Assembly (NCBI RefSeq): GCF_004664715.2
Contig: NC_051071.1
Location: 92,314,936-92,378,935 of the forward strand
Reading direction: 5' to 3'
DNA: 64,000 nt
Source: Peromyscus leucopus
Taxonomy: Eukaryota > Chordata > Mammalia > Rodentia > Cricetidae
In this document: one piece after another, positions 9,993 through 21,371 of the stretch
Position numbering within the stretch: the stretch's first letter is position 1
How the letters are laid out: each line of letters begins with the position of its first letter
Position numbers and translations under genes: made by a program
The notes under the pieces: model-generated
Database searches by the model: none
Seen by the model: the letters and a program-made list of their open reading frames with translations, nothing else
What the model was told of the DNA's origin: nothing

Positions 9993-11116
9993 TAGACTTT
10001 TTATTAATTTTGAAAAACATTCTAAACTGTAGAGAAAATCCAGACTGATAAAATAATAGGTTTTAAATTTTTTAAAGTTTCTCTCAGATGTTCAGGAAAG
10101 ACTATAAGCTGCTTGTTCTGGGCACCTGTAATAAACAGGTGAAAAATGCAGAGATTTCTTCTCCGGCAAGAGAAAAGTAATAATATGTTAGGAGGTGATA
10201 TGCGGCGTGAAAAGGAAGGGAAATGCAAGAACGTCGGGAATGTTAGGCTGAGGAGAGGTGGGCGGGGACGTTTGTCCGGGAGAGGTACTGAGGAAGACAG
10301 TGTGAGCACCTGGTGCTGTGAGTGCCTGTGTCCGTCTGGGCCTGTTTTCACTTTTGTTCCATCTGTACATGTCCACAGACGGTGCTTATCTCACCCACTC
10401 TTGATAATGAAAATGATGCCATGCCATACTTGGTTTCATTCACAAAATGATTTTCTAGCATATATAAATCTAGGTCATTCATATTAATGGTTGTTTAATA
10501 CTCTAAATATGCTACAATTTATTTTCCTCTATTATAAGCAATATTTTGGTAAAGGTTTCTATAGGTCATTATATGTAAATGAAAGTACTTTTAAGTCTTT
10601 ATATGTATGTAAGGTACTCATATTCCAGATTTATTAGGTATTGCTAAAAACTTCAATTTCTTCTAGCAAAAACCTGTTCTTACAGTTTAGTGAGCTGGCA
10701 CTCATATTCTGTAGATTATGGCATCCCTTAGTTGCCTGCTGCCAACCAAGAACAGGTCAAAAAGTGCTAGAGTATTAGGTAAAACCAGGGTCAGAGCGAC
10801 TTACCTTGTTAGCTTCAATGGGTGGTGATATGGACCATGGACATCTGTGTCTATTTTAATAAATGTGATCTCATTTCCCTCGTGATTCTCATAATCCTAT
10901 TCTGTCTAATAATACTATTGCTATAACTATATAAGAGGGGCTGGAATGCTTCCTGTTGAGATTGTTACTGTCTGCAGCTGATCTCAGAGGGGAAGTAAGC
11001 TTGGGCTGCTACAGCTGGGCTGGGAGACTGGCAGCATCAAACCTTGACTAACACCTGCAGTATCTCACCACTGACCTTACCCTGTGAAACAGAGCAGATA
11101 TTTAGAACTACCTCTT
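9993..11116. other. Unassigned intronic DNA
   Basis: AT-rich, with 10380-10560 faintly resembling the 3' end of an ancient antisense L1 ('ttgtttaatactctaaatatg...'). No exon recognised. Confidence 0.35.
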
Positions 11117-11272
11117 AGCAGGGCGATGGTGGTGCACGCCTTTCATCCCAGCACTCAGGAGGCAGAGGCAGGTGGATCTCTGTGAGTTCTAGGCCAGCCT
11201 GGGATACAGAGCGAGTTCCAGGACAGCCAGAGTTACACAGAAAAATTGTCTTGAAAAACCAAAAAATAAAAT
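11117..11272 (+). mobile_element. B1 SINE, 76 bp upstream of exon B
   Basis: 'gcagggcgatggtggtgcac', 'catcccagcactcaggaggc', 'gccagcctgggatacagagc' and an A-rich tail. It lies in the intron just before the exon B acceptor and leaves the branch-point region untouched. Confidence 0.93.
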
Positions 11273-11348
11273 AACTACCCTTTTGACACATTAAATCATA
11301 ATTCTTATCAAGAACTGAAATTCGAAGGTAAATCCTGATGTCTTTCAG

Positions 11349-11417
11349 ATTATCCAATCGAAACATTATCCACAAGCCGGTGGAATGGACTTTAATCGCT
11401 GTGGTGTTGCTGACAGT
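11349..11417 (+). CDS. Internal coding exon B of the same unidentified gene (69 nt)
   Basis: Acceptor CTGATGTCTTTCAG and strong donor CAGT|GTAAGT. Entering with the two bases carried from exon A, the frame reads Arg-LSNRNIIHKPVEWTLIAVVLLT with GT left over. The 12-residue hydrophobic run (WTLIAVVLLTVV across the next junction) could be a buried helix or part of a membrane segment; it is short for a full transmembrane span. The length is a multiple of three, so skipping would keep the frame. No family is recognised. The exon sits about 7 kb after exon A, and exon C is the next confident exon about 23 kb downstream. Confidence 0.73.
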
Positions 11418-12660
11418 GTAAGTACTTTCAGATTCTGTCTCTGTTGGGCAGTCACTGGTTTACACACTGCCTTGGAGGATGGCGTTGCTATATTTGAGAT
11501 GCTGTAATTGTTTCTTTGTATCTCTACTATCTTAAGAAAACCTAGTCCTCATAAATATTGTTTATCTTTTGCTAGAGAACATCCTATGTGCAAGGTTTAT
11601 GCAACAGTCTCTTACACTTCATTGTTAATGCCTGTTCTCCTAAGACTGAGTGCCATTGTCTTATGTCTGTGTTTTTACATATATTCCATTTTTTAACATA
11701 GTTTGTCTTTGATAGTAATGGAAAGTAATAACTTTTATTTTCTAAATGTATATTTTAGAATCTAACAGATTTAAAGGAGCGAAGGTAAACACTTACTACA
11801 CAAGTATACATAAAACATTTAAAGCTCACTCACCTTTTAAGAAACCACTGGTGGTTTCTAGGCTATTTTTCAAAAAGGTTAAAGGCATTTATTAGGTGGA
11901 GTGTTTTTCAGCATGAATTGGAAGACTCTTTGGAGATCATTCCTTACTGCATTACTGTTGCTTGCTGGGTCATTGAAGCCGATAGGTAATTGAAAACTTA
12001 GGGATGCTCACAGGTCACCTCAGGCGTCTCCGGCCCTGCTCTCTCTCTCTGTGCTGTGGCTTTGCTCTGACATGTGCTTTCCCTGTCCCCAGGTGTGTGG
12101 GCAGGATTAGGTAGGCTTCAGTGAGCCAGAATCTGTGTCACCCAACCAGATACAACTCACATGATTCATTAAATCAGAACACAGAAAATAACTTTACTTG
12201 AATGCTCTGATATAAATTTTTAATCGACCCTAAGAACAAATCTTTTGTTATTTCTACTATTCAGTGTTCCAGTTGAATTGGCAGTTCATGAAAAATATCT
12301 TATTAATTTTTAAAAGGTTTTTCTACTTTATTAAATGTATAAATATTTTGGTCACTGACAGAGAAAATATCAATAGCTGTGCTCACCCACAGTGTCATAT
12401 GCCTGGTAATAAACGCTCATAGACAACTGTCTAACTCTACTTTTGTAATTTATTATGCCATGAGGGAAGCAGTGTTTGGATTGACATGTTAGAGACATGA
12501 ACAGGAATCTCATAGTCTTGTTTCTACAACTGAAGATATTCCAGGCCCTATACTTTTTGTATTAAACTACTGCCACATCTCCAAAATGTTCAGCAAGGAA
12601 TAAAAAGAAGTATGAGAAACACAATAATAAAATATACTGTTAAAATTCATATAATTATTC
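11418..12660. other. Unassigned intronic DNA
   Basis: Unique-looking AT-rich sequence. A perfect inverted repeat (aaaccactggtggttt) near 11841 is too short to interpret. Confidence 0.4.
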
Positions 12661-12674
12661 CGTGTGAAAACAAA

Positions 12675-13040
12675 GCTCTGGCCTGGAAAGCTGCATCAGT
12701 CAGCAGAGTGCCCGCTGAGCAAGCAGAAGGACCTGAGTCTGGACCCCAGAACCCATAGAGAAGCCAGGTGTGGCGGCATCTGTCCCTCCAACATGTGATG
12801 GGTGGGAGACAAGCAGACCCCAAAGTTCACTGATGAACCAGCTTACCTGAATCGATGAGCTCCAGGTTCAGTGAGAGACCCTGTCTCAAAAAATAAAGTG
12901 GAGAGCAATTAAGGAAGGCAGCCAAAATCAAGCTCTGACCTCTACACATATGTATGCATATGCTCACCAGCATGAACATGTACATACATCCAGACAAGAA
13001 TATATACCATAATACACACACAAATATTTTAAAACCTAAA
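12675..13040 (+). mobile_element. B4A-type composite SINE (ID-like plus B1-like)
   Basis: ID-like head 'gcatcagtcagcagagtg ... gagtctggaccccagaac', B1-like 'gccaggtgtggcggcatctg', then 'gctccaggttcagtgagaga' and 'ccctgtctcaaaaaataaag' and a CA-rich tail: a nearly full-length B4-class element. Confidence 0.8.
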
Positions 13041-13689
13041 AAAAAATTTTAAGGAAACTTTTGTTTTTAACAGAGGCACCATGTAACAAAACAGACACTG
13101 CTATCTGGTTCTTTCTTGTACCCTTTGGCCTCTGGGTTTCGGTGTGATGACCCTTTGGAAAGGTGACATCCCTGGATTCAGTTGTGCACGTCTGATGTGA
13201 ATTAAGTTTCCCGTGTGCAGCTTAATCCTGTAGCTGTAAGCATGACTGTGTGTCCTTAGTCACTCTCCTTATGACCCCACACCTTGGTCTAACCACCCCC
13301 AGCCATTGGTCCTCTGGGTGTGTAGACAGCGTAGTCATTTCTAGAACGAGTCCTTGGCTTCCTTTAAAATCACTGGTCGCTGTAGATCCCATGTCACAAG
13401 GAACTTGGTGGGTTTTGGTTTTGAAAGCTTGTGTTAGAACTGTGACTTTTGCCACAGGTTTCCTTGACAATCCCCAGCAAGTCTGCTTGCTCTCTGCCAC
13501 TCAGGTTCAGGGGCCTCTCTTTATCCTTTATCACTAGCTCCCAAGACTTCCATCTCAGTACATGTTACTTTCTTTCTTATTTCTTTTTTCAGAAAGTCCC
13601 TTTTAGCTTTTCACATTTACCCCTAGGGAACCTGTTGAATAGCTATTAGCCCCTTTTGTTTACAACTCTGTCTTTTCTTTTGGTTTTTT

Positions 13690-13860
13690 GGGTTGTTTGT
13701 TTGTTTTGTTTTGTTTTTTGAGACAGGTTTCTCTGTGTGGTTTTGGTGCCTGTCCTGGAGCTCTCTCTGTAGACCAGGCTGGCCTCAAACTCACAGAGAT
13801 CCGCCTCCTCTGCCTCCCGAGTGCTGGGATTAAAGGTGTGCACCACCACCGCCAGGCTAC
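13690..13860 (-). mobile_element. B1 SINE, antisense
   Basis: (TTTG)n tail, 'gagacaggtttctctgtgtg', 'gaccaggctggcctcaaac', ending 'accaccaccgccaggct'. Confidence 0.95.
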
Positions 13861-13934
13861 AACTCTGTCTTTTTATCACTCTTTTAAAATAAATATTACT
13901 AAGCATGTTAGGAATAAAATTCAAATATGTGTCA

Positions 13935-14230
13935 TGCTAAAATGAACCCCACTCACTTCTATAAGGTGTACTTATATTTGGTATTCCATCCCACCTTCTT
14001 CCCACATAGCTTAAGATATTTGCTAATGAAGATAGCATTGCCCCTGAGGATAGGGTCGATATGGGGGTCAGTATTGTACAAAGCCCTACCATGGTAAGGG
14101 TAGAGAACACAGACATCCAAAGGCATCCCCAACCAGAGAAAAGGGGAACCGCACGCATTTTTGTGGACAGTGACCTTTCCTTCCATCTTTTTAGCTTGTT
14201 GCCACTAAACTGAGTATCGTCATACAAGTC
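13935..14230 (-). pseudogene. Possible antisense retrocopy, parent unknown
   Basis: Two overlapping - strand frames of 96 and 75 codons span this stretch; the shorter ends ...KKVGWNTKYKYTL-stop. The residue pattern (FLWLGMPLDVCVLYPYHG) looks protein-like rather than repeat-derived, and no introns are visible, as in a processed gene copy. I do not recognise a parent protein and no poly(A) tail or target duplication is evident. It could also be chance open sequence. Confidence 0.25.
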
Positions 14231-14367
14231 CCACTCACTCTTCAGAAACTCTGACGGCTGTTTTCAGACTTCCAGGGCAAGGGACTTAGAACTTGTGGGC
14301 ATTTCTGAAATGCATATTCAAAACCAAACATAATTCCTTGGAGCAGTTATACTTACTGAAAGAGGAT

Positions 14368-14524
14368 ATATAGATATATATGTATGTATGTATGCATGCA
14401 TGCATGCATGCATGCATGTATGTATGTATGTGTGTGTATGTATGTATGTATGCATGCATGTATGTATGCATGCATGCATGTATGTATGTGTGTATGTATG
14501 TATGCATGCATGTATGTATGTAGT
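14368..14524. repeat. (TATG/CATG)n microsatellite
   Basis: Interleaved GTAT, GCAT and GTGT tetranucleotides over about 155 bp, rich in the 4-bp palindrome CATG. Met-Tyr-Val-Cys frames here are artefacts. Confidence 0.95.
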
Positions 14525-14529
14525 AGTTT

Positions 14530-14692
14530 GTCAGATTGCAGAGGGCTCAGCCCATAGCCTGACTTTGGTCCTCGGATCCCACAACTTGTCAAGAGAGAAC
14601 AGATACCTGAGGGTTCTCCTCTGGCCTCCACACACATGTGGCATGTGTACACCTGTACTTATACACACAAAATAAATACATAAATATTTTAA
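14530..14692 (+). mobile_element. B3-type SINE, sense
   Basis: 'agcctgactttggtcctcgg' near the B box, 'gggttctcctctggcctcc', 'cacacatgtggcatgtgtac' and tail 'aaaataaatacataaat'. The head is merged with the microsatellite to its left. Confidence 0.7.
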
Positions 14693-15759
14693 AAGCTACT
14701 ATGTCTACTTATCTTGTATAGTAAGACATTTATGATTTTGTGTAATAGTCTAGCAGTATACTATAATTCCTTGAATATTAAAGTTTTATTACTGATATTC
14801 ATTGACTACATGAGAGCCGCTCTTAGAATTGTGAGCTCTTGTGCTGCTCTTGCTGGTGCCAAGGGGTACTCTTTTGACAAGCATGCTAGCCCAGAGCAAC
14901 AGAAAATGCCAGGTCTTACATTTTCATACCCTTGTTCAAAAAGTAAGATAAACCATCTTTCCCTGGGGATTTCTGTTGTACTTTTACAGACCTATTACCA
15001 CTGAGAAAAAATTGGGGCCATAATATGTAATATATCAATCTATGTGTTTGGTTTTTATATCAGTATAGTCTCAGGAAGAAATTCGCTCTGACAGAATTGG
15101 ACAGTTGCTGAGATGTGTGTGCATCATGGCTCGCTTTCACTTAATTTAGAATTCTTACTAATTTTATGGGACTTAAATAGCTATTGTGACTGAAACATTC
15201 ATTGATTTTATATGTTCAGCTTGTTGCTAAGAGCACACAGAGCCCCTTAAAGCAGGTTAAGAATGTGCATTTGTCTCACACAAATGAGTTTCCATCCTGT
15301 AGTCTTTGCAGTTTTTCCTAATATGTGCTAAAGATTTTCAAGAACTCAAATGCTGATAATTGACATTTTTTCTAAGAACTGATTGCAAATGCAGCCCTTA
15401 GTAATGATTCTAGTTGAACCTATCCAAACTTGATTCTCCCATTAGATTCTGTCCTGGAAAGGTCTGTCCATTGGAACAATACAGCTTGAATTGGATTTTC
15501 CCAAATATATGTGCCTGAATAAGATACCAGTCTTTGATATATGGGTTTTAACAAAAATATGTATAAATTAGCTTTTCTGCATTTTAGAACCTGTATATTC
15601 TATTAGATAAAAACCTGTTAATGTATTTATATAGTTTTATTTATCAAATTAGGAAACACAATTTGCATCCAAGTGCATCTTCTAGCACACAGCTCCCTCA
15701 CACTTCTTTTCCTTTCTTCGGAGCCTGTCTTACCAGAGCAGAGGCGTGACAGTCATCAG

Positions 15760-15760
<1 letters not shown>
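14693..15760. other. Unassigned intronic DNA
   Basis: Unique AT-rich sequence without repeat hallmarks; a candidate region for non-repetitive intron. Confidence 0.45.

Positions 15761-15812
<52 letters not shown>
15761..15812. repeat. (CA)n microsatellite, about 25 units
   Basis: Uninterrupted CA tract. Confidence 0.98.
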
Positions 15813-15813
<1 letters not shown>

Positions 15814-15894
15814 GCTGTCCCCACTCCTCTGCTCTTCCTTTGCCTTTGGTTTTCTTGGATTGGACCATTGTCATTAAGTTCTAATTTATAACAC

Positions 15895-16275
15895 AAAATA
15901 GGACTGAGCCGATGCTGGTGAGAAATCTAGGAGAAGGTACTGACCACAACTGGCAGCCAAAGAAGAGGCCTCCACAGCAGCTTAACTGGGCTGAGTCCCA
16001 TGTGCCAGGAGTGAGGATAGAGTTTCCGTAACGGAAAGTGTGCCAGGTTCCTTGAAACTCTGGCTGTCCAGTGGAGGAGATGAACACTCACACTGTAGAG
16101 CGTGGCCGCTGCCCATCGTAACATAGACGCAGACTGTTCCATCTTCGATGCCCTTGGTGTTCTCTAATGGAAAGCTTTCAAGGCCGTCTCCAAAAGTGTC
16201 TGCTTTCATTTTATTTATCTGAACTGGCTGTTTCCAGTGAACTGTAGCCTGTTTGTAGTCAGAGACCATTCAATA
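15895..16275 (-). pseudogene. Possible antisense retrocopy, parent unknown
   Basis: A 95-codon - strand frame starting MVSDYKQATVHWKQPVQ, with overlapping frames suggestive of frameshifts, reads like protein sequence (mixed charged/hydrophobic, no repeats). The parent is not recognised, and no poly(A) or duplication is visible. Chance open sequence is the main alternative. Confidence 0.22.
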
Positions 16276-16800
16276 GTTTATTCCCTCTAAAAGCTTTGAG
16301 TATTCCCATCGTTCAGGGAGTAGCATGTAAGTCCTGGGAAATGGTATTTTAAACAAGCTCGACTTGACCATGATCTCTAAACAAAAGCCATCAGGACACA
16401 GCAGTCACTTTAAGGAGTCATCAGAGATGGGTACTCTGGAGAGCCACTTCCCTGGAGCTACTGGGCACGAATGGAAAGATGTGACTAAAGCTTTTTACCC
16501 TCACCCAACTGTCTTTTAAAGCTTACCCATCACTTAGTTTCCTCATAAAAATCTGTGAGCACACCTTGAAAAACAAAGAGATGGTTCATTAAAAATGTGT
16601 TGGTTCTTAGAAGTATTCCTGAATCCCAGATCTCCCTCACCATTCCAAATCAAGTTTGGTGTTCGAGACCATATTAGAAGACTGTTGGAAATATTTTTCT
16701 TATATTTTATAATTATGGAATTTAGTAATTGATTTTTCTTGAGATAAAATTCATACATGAAATTTCTGTTTTAATCTATATATAGTTGTGTATTTTAGTA
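16276..16800. other. Unassigned intronic DNA
   Basis: No repeat or exon recognised. Confidence 0.4.
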
Positions 16801-16804
16801 TATT

Positions 16805-17290
16805 TGCTATATTATACAATGGCCAGTGCTATCTAATAACAGAACAGTTTTGTCACTCCAAAAAGAAACCTCATATGAGTTCAGCCTTGATTTCTCCTCT
16901 GACAACCACTTATCTATTCCTATGAAATAACCACGTATCCATTTACCTATTCTGAATATTTCAAGTCAGTGAAGTCATATGTGACATGGCTGTGTCTGGT
17001 TTCTTTCATGGAACATGTCTTTAAAAGTTTTGTCCATGTAATAGCATATAACTGCTGTTACATGTGTGACAAGTACTGTTCCGTGATGTGGATACACTAC
17101 CCTCATCTGCTGAGTTATCCAGTATTTCAGGTCTTTCTGCCCTGAGGCTAGTTTGTACAGTGGTGCCATACATCCGTGTGCATGTTCTTGTGTGAGCATG
17201 TTTTCAGTTTGTTAGGTGTAGACATTGCAGTTGAATTGCTAGCTTATGTTTAACCTTTTGAGAAACTGCCAAACTTTACTGCAGCAGCTG
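16805..17290 (-). mobile_element. Ancient mammalian L1 (L1M class), ORF2 3' region, antisense
   Basis: Follows the antisense L1M order: 'actccaaaaagaaacctcat', 'ttctttcatggaacatgtc', 'tgttcttgtgtgagcatg', 'ttgcagttgaattgctagc', 'tgtttaaccttttgagaaac'. Many substitutions; predates the rodent radiation. Confidence 0.8.
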
Positions 17291-17403
17291 AACCATCCCA
17301 GACACTGGCAGTGCGTAGGCCCTCCAGAGACTGTCTGCAGGAGTTCCCATCCTCGAAGCCGCAGGCATTGTAGGTGCTCATATGTGCAGGGCCCCACGGC
17401 CTG

Positions 17404-17700
17404 GTGTGCTACGTGCTTGTCCCCAGCTGATGGCACTGTTTGGGGAAGTAAGGAAGCCTTAGGGGTAGTAGCTAACTGAAAGTAGATCATCAAGGGCAGA
17501 GAGATCTTAGGGTTGTCTGGTTCCTAGCCCTCTCTGTCTCCTGCTTCCCAGTCACCCGAACTCTACTGCTCTGCCAGGTCCTCCCAGTCATAGTGGGACA
17601 CACTCAAAAGCTACGAGGAAAAAAGGCAATTCCTCCATTTAATTGTCCTGTCAGGTATTCTGTCACAGCTATGTAGGAGTAAATAACACAGAACACTGAC
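17404..17700 (+). mobile_element. MaLR-type 5' LTR, 5' truncated and diverged
   Basis: Starts within the LTR at 'agctgatggcactgtttggg' (compare 3' LTR 'agctgctgttgctcttttgg') and ends at 'tcaggtattctgtcacagct', the terminal motif of MaLR LTRs. The outer end is missing where it abuts the ancient L1. Confidence 0.65.
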
Positions 17701-19727
17701 GCCAAGAAGTGGGATTGTTGCTGTCCCTAACTCTGGCCATGTGGTTCTTACACTGAACTGGTTTGCAGAAGCAGTTTGGAAAAGATTTGAGAAGCAGGTT
17801 AGAGGAGCTGCTAGAATGATGTTAGCAAAGCTTAATAAGCAATCGTGGTGTCATTCAGAAGGCCAGAATGCCCACAGGAGTGTGGACGGTAGAGGCCAGA
17901 CTCACAGTGTTTCAGAAGGGAATTAGACTAGAGGCCGTGCACACTATGACCTTGCAAAGATTTGTCTGTGTTGCATTGAGTCTGTCTCCTGGGGCTGAAC
18001 TGAAAAATAACGGACTAATGTAGAGGGGATTTTTTTTTAAGACAGCATGACCTTCAGGATATGGCATAGTTGTTGATGACTGTTTCCAGCCAAGCTTAAC
18101 AGTAAGAATTGGGAGCAAGAAGCTTGGGAACATAGAATTTCAAAAAACAGTTTAGGAGTGAGGTGGATGTTTTTAAAGAGATTGCCTCCATTAAAAAGAG
18201 GCCAGGCACTCAGTCAGGACAGAGCATGCCTGTGGGGTGTCTCGGGAATTCAGCAAACCCTACCCACTGGCAGGTGCCAGGGTCTAAGCCTCTCTTGGGA
18301 AGAGCCACCAGGTGCCATCACTGTGCAGTCACCTAGGGACATGCCCCCAAGTCCGCCCATGCTGCCACTGAGACTGCAGCCTCCCTCATGCGGAGGAACC
18401 TGGCTACTGCTAGAGCTCACCTAGACCTTCTCTGGTGCCACAGCATTCAGATGCAAGCATATTGGGGCTTGGGACATTCCCATTGAGTTTTCAAAGGAAG
18501 ACATAGGAAGCCAAGCAAGTGTGACCTGCCAAAGTTCTCTGCATGAAACTCCTAAGAGAGTAGTACGTGAAGCTGTGGAGACCCCAGGGTGCCTCGGCTG
18601 CCGAGGTTGTGGGACTGTCCCTGTGGTCTTGCTCCTGGGTCCCCTTGGCTGGCCGGCCGATGACACGCCCTAGTGTAAAATCAGGCAACATGTATTGGAG
18701 AATAACACGAGACACTGTCGGGGCAAGCGCGGGCAGTAACAGAAGGGCCCGTTGCTTGGGAGACTTCCTACTATTTCCTAACATCTCTGGAACAGGCAGC
18801 TTTTCTAGGGTGGTTCCTGTGCAGGTGATTGTTAAGTCTGCCTAGGTCAACTCATACCTTTGTTCTTCATCAGAAATCCCCCTTAAGTAGTAACCTCAGG
18901 CTTTTGGGGTTACCTTAGATGTCATGTCTCTGCCTAGGAGCAGAGGTAGAATTCAGATGCCATTATTTTAAGCAAAAACTAGTATCAGAGCAGATTAAAA
19001 AGAATTAGAGAAAGAAATAATGGATCTATAAAAATAGCTTTATTTTACCAGGAGAAAATCGCCTCAGCAAAGCCTTGCTCCCTGACTGTGCCTTTTGTCT
19101 GCTCTGTAGCTGCCCTTCCATTTGGTAAATACAACTTTAAGAAGGGCCAATACTTCCCTCTCCCTGTACTCGTCATTGTTTCTCACTTACAAAATTAGTG
19201 TATTCCCAACACATAGGAGGTGGGACTTAAAACTGATTTTGCACAGAGAGTCCATGCTCGGTGACTTTTGACCCTGCTCTCCCATAACAGCATCCAGCCA
19301 GGAAAACTTTGGGCAGCTGTTGTGGGCTACACCCAACAAGGCATTGGGGGGCACTGGCCAGGCCTGTTGGAGCTCACAGCACCCCATCACATGCCCCAGA
19401 TGCTGGACACAGAGCTACAGGATTCCATGTTTGCCCTGCTGGAACAAATGAGGCTTTTAGTCTCGTTTGGAACCCAGTCCTCTCTGAATACTGTTCCACT
19501 TGTGGAGTGAGAATTCTGCCTTGTGCTGTTGGATGTTGGATATATGTAACATTTTTTATTCTGGGGCTAGGGGGCTCACAATTTAAGAGTATGCTTTTAA
19601 TCAAAAGATACTTTAAACTGGGACTTTTGAACGGTGTCGGAATTGTTGAGACTTGAGGACTTTGGGAGGAAGGCCAAAGGCGTTTTGCATTATGAAGTGG
19701 CCCTGGGCCTTTGGGATCCGGAAATTG
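17701..19727 (+). mobile_element. MaLR internal region, non-coding remnant
   Basis: Begins 'caagaagtgggattgttgct' after the LTR. The 3' part follows the MaLR internal sequence closely in order ('agctacaggattccatgttt', 'gagacttgaggactttggga', 'cgttttgcattatgaagtgg'). Internal MaLR sequence is a gag-derived relic that had largely lost coding capacity. Short open frames here are not considered genes. Confidence 0.65.
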
Positions 19728-20030
19728 AATGTTACTGTTTGAATGTGCAGTATCCCCACAGGCTCACTTGGTGTGTACTGGGTCTCTAGCTGCTGTTGCT
19801 CTTTTGGAAACTTTAGGAAGTGGAACCTCGCCAGAGGAAGAGGACATGGGAGTGTGTTCTTTGGAGTATCTTGTCCTTCTGCACCTCTTTTTGTTGGGAT
19901 AACCATACAGGAAAGGTACTGTGTTCACCCTTGTGCGATGGACTGGGACTGTGAGCACAGCCAATGGCTCCTCCTTCGGGATCCCATCAGGTGTTTTGGA
20001 CAGTTGTGCAGAATAACAATGTCTCCAAAG
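19728..20030 (+). mobile_element. MaLR-type 3' LTR
   Basis: Begins with the typical 'tgttactgtttgaatgtgca' and 'ccccacaggctcacttgg' and ends at 'catcaggtgttttggacag', the counterpart of the 5' LTR terminus. Confidence 0.7.
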
Positions 20031-20400
20031 CCGAGATACCCTGCTCTAGTTCATATTAGACTTGCATGAGTTGTAATGGCAATGTCTTATCTTCTAGGAA
20101 TACCCATGAGCGAAAAAAAAAAAAAGGAATAGTGTTCGACTCAAGGCCATGTAAATAATTTGTAGACAATTGTAAATAGTTATCTTTCCTTTGTTTTCCT
20201 TTTGTCCTGCTTAATTTGTTTGCAGATGCAAATTCTAGGTTTGTTTCTCCTGCTGTGTTTATTATTGCTTTCAACATTGTGAAGTTTAACTATTTTCCTA
20301 TTTACTGAGAACTGAACAAAAGAGATTCTTTCTGTGCCTTCCATATTAATTGCTGAGAGTTTATACAAGAAATACATATTTTAAGTAGTTATGTATGTAC
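20031..20400. other. Unassigned intronic DNA
   Basis: Contains an A13 run at 20115 and nothing else recognisable. Confidence 0.4.
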
Positions 20401-20416
20401 GCATACACACACATAT

Positions 20417-20482
<66 letters not shown>

Positions 20483-20490
20483 AGATTGAG
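20401..20490. repeat. (CA)n/(GA)n microsatellite, outer part of left inverted arm
   Basis: Short ACAC/ATAC followed by about 28 GA units and three TTGAGA units. Complementary to the CT tract at 21301-21368. Confidence 0.95.
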
Positions 20491-20493
20491 ATT

Positions 20494-20637
20494 GATAGGG
20501 GCTTAATTAACTCTAGCTCAGGTTAGCCTGGGCCATTTGTGTCCTCCCCCAGCCCTCAAGCTGGCTTTGAATTTACAGCAGCCCTCCTTCCTCCTCCTCC
20601 CAAAGTACTGGGTTACCAGCATGAGCCTGGTGTGAGT

Positions 20638-20681
<44 letters not shown>
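20494..20681 (-). repeat. Left arm of inverted duplication (block A, B1-like) with (CA)n
   Basis: A diverged B1-like body in antisense: 'gataggggcttaattaactc' to 'ggttaccagcatgagcctgg', then 'tgtgagtgtacacacac' and 20 CA units. The unusual 'ggggcttaattaactctagc' string recurs, reverse-complemented, at 21259-21278, so the two arms are copies of each other rather than independent SINE insertions. Confidence 0.85.
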
Positions 20682-20682
<1 letters not shown>

Positions 20683-20700
20683 CCTTAACCCTAACTGTTC

Positions 20701-20842
20701 TGGCTAAGAAGAAGGTACTTCAGTTAAAAAAATATAAGTACCACAAATTGGTCCTGATGAGTTATAAAATGTTTTTTAAAAGGACACAAAGTTGGTAGGT
20801 AGGGAATAGGGAGGTGGATCTGGGAAGAGTTGGTGGGAGGAG
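20701..20842 (+). repeat. Block B of the inverted duplication, + copy
   Basis: 'tggctaagaagaaggtactt' through 'cctgatgagttataaaatg' to 'acacaaagttggtaggtagg'. The reverse-complement copy is split by a B1 at 21370-21455 and 21652-21740. Confidence 0.85.
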
Positions 20843-21044
20843 GGTGTCAGTTAACTTTTCTGTTGATGTGATAAAACACCATGACCAGAGCAGCTTATAA
20901 AAGGAAGGGTATTGGGCTTCCAGTTTCAGAGGGTTGGAGTCCATCTTGGCAGGCACAGCAGACATGAGGGACGGCAGAGTAAACTGGGAATGGTGTGTGA
21001 CTTTGACCTCAAAGCCACATCCTCCAAGATACCCAGATACCACC

Positions 21045-21045
<1 letters not shown>
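20843..21045 (+). mobile_element. Rodent medium-reiteration repeat (same family as 4683-5172), partial
   Basis: 'cttttctgttgatgtgataa', 'aacaccatgaccagagcagc', 'catcttggcaggcacagcag', 'aaagccacatcctccaagat'. Sits in the loop between the inverted arms. Confidence 0.55.
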
Positions 21046-21085
<40 letters not shown>

Positions 21086-21130
21086 TGTGTGTGTGTCTGT
21101 GTCTGTGTGTCTGTGTGTCTGTGTGTGTAC
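21046..21130. repeat. (GT)n microsatellite with CTGT interruptions
   Basis: Complement of the CA tract in the left arm. Confidence 0.97.
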
Positions 21131-21303
21131 ACTCACACCAGGTATGGTGGTTCATGCTGGTAACCCAGTACTTTGGAAGGAGGAGGAAGAAGGGCTGCTA
21201 TAAATTCAAAGCCAGCCTGGGGGGAGGGGACATAGATGGCCCGGGCTAGCCTGAGCTAGAGTTAATTAAGCCCCTATCTCACAAAAAGCAAAATCAATCT
21301 CTT

Positions 21304-21369
<66 letters not shown>
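21121..21369 (+). repeat. Right arm of inverted duplication (block A copy) with (CT)n
   Basis: Reverse complement of 20424-20650: 'tacactcacaccaggtatgg', 'aacccagtactttggaagga', 'gagttaattaagcccctatc', then a long CT tract. Confidence 0.85.

Positions 21370-21371
<2 letters not shown>

Noticed and set aside
14368..14524. Palindrome-rich CATG array as a regulatory element
   Set aside because: A plain tetranucleotide microsatellite fused to a B3 SINE explains it.
20401..20681. Repeated short units resembling a CRISPR-like array
   Set aside because: They are dinucleotide microsatellites in rodent nuclear DNA; no spacer structure.
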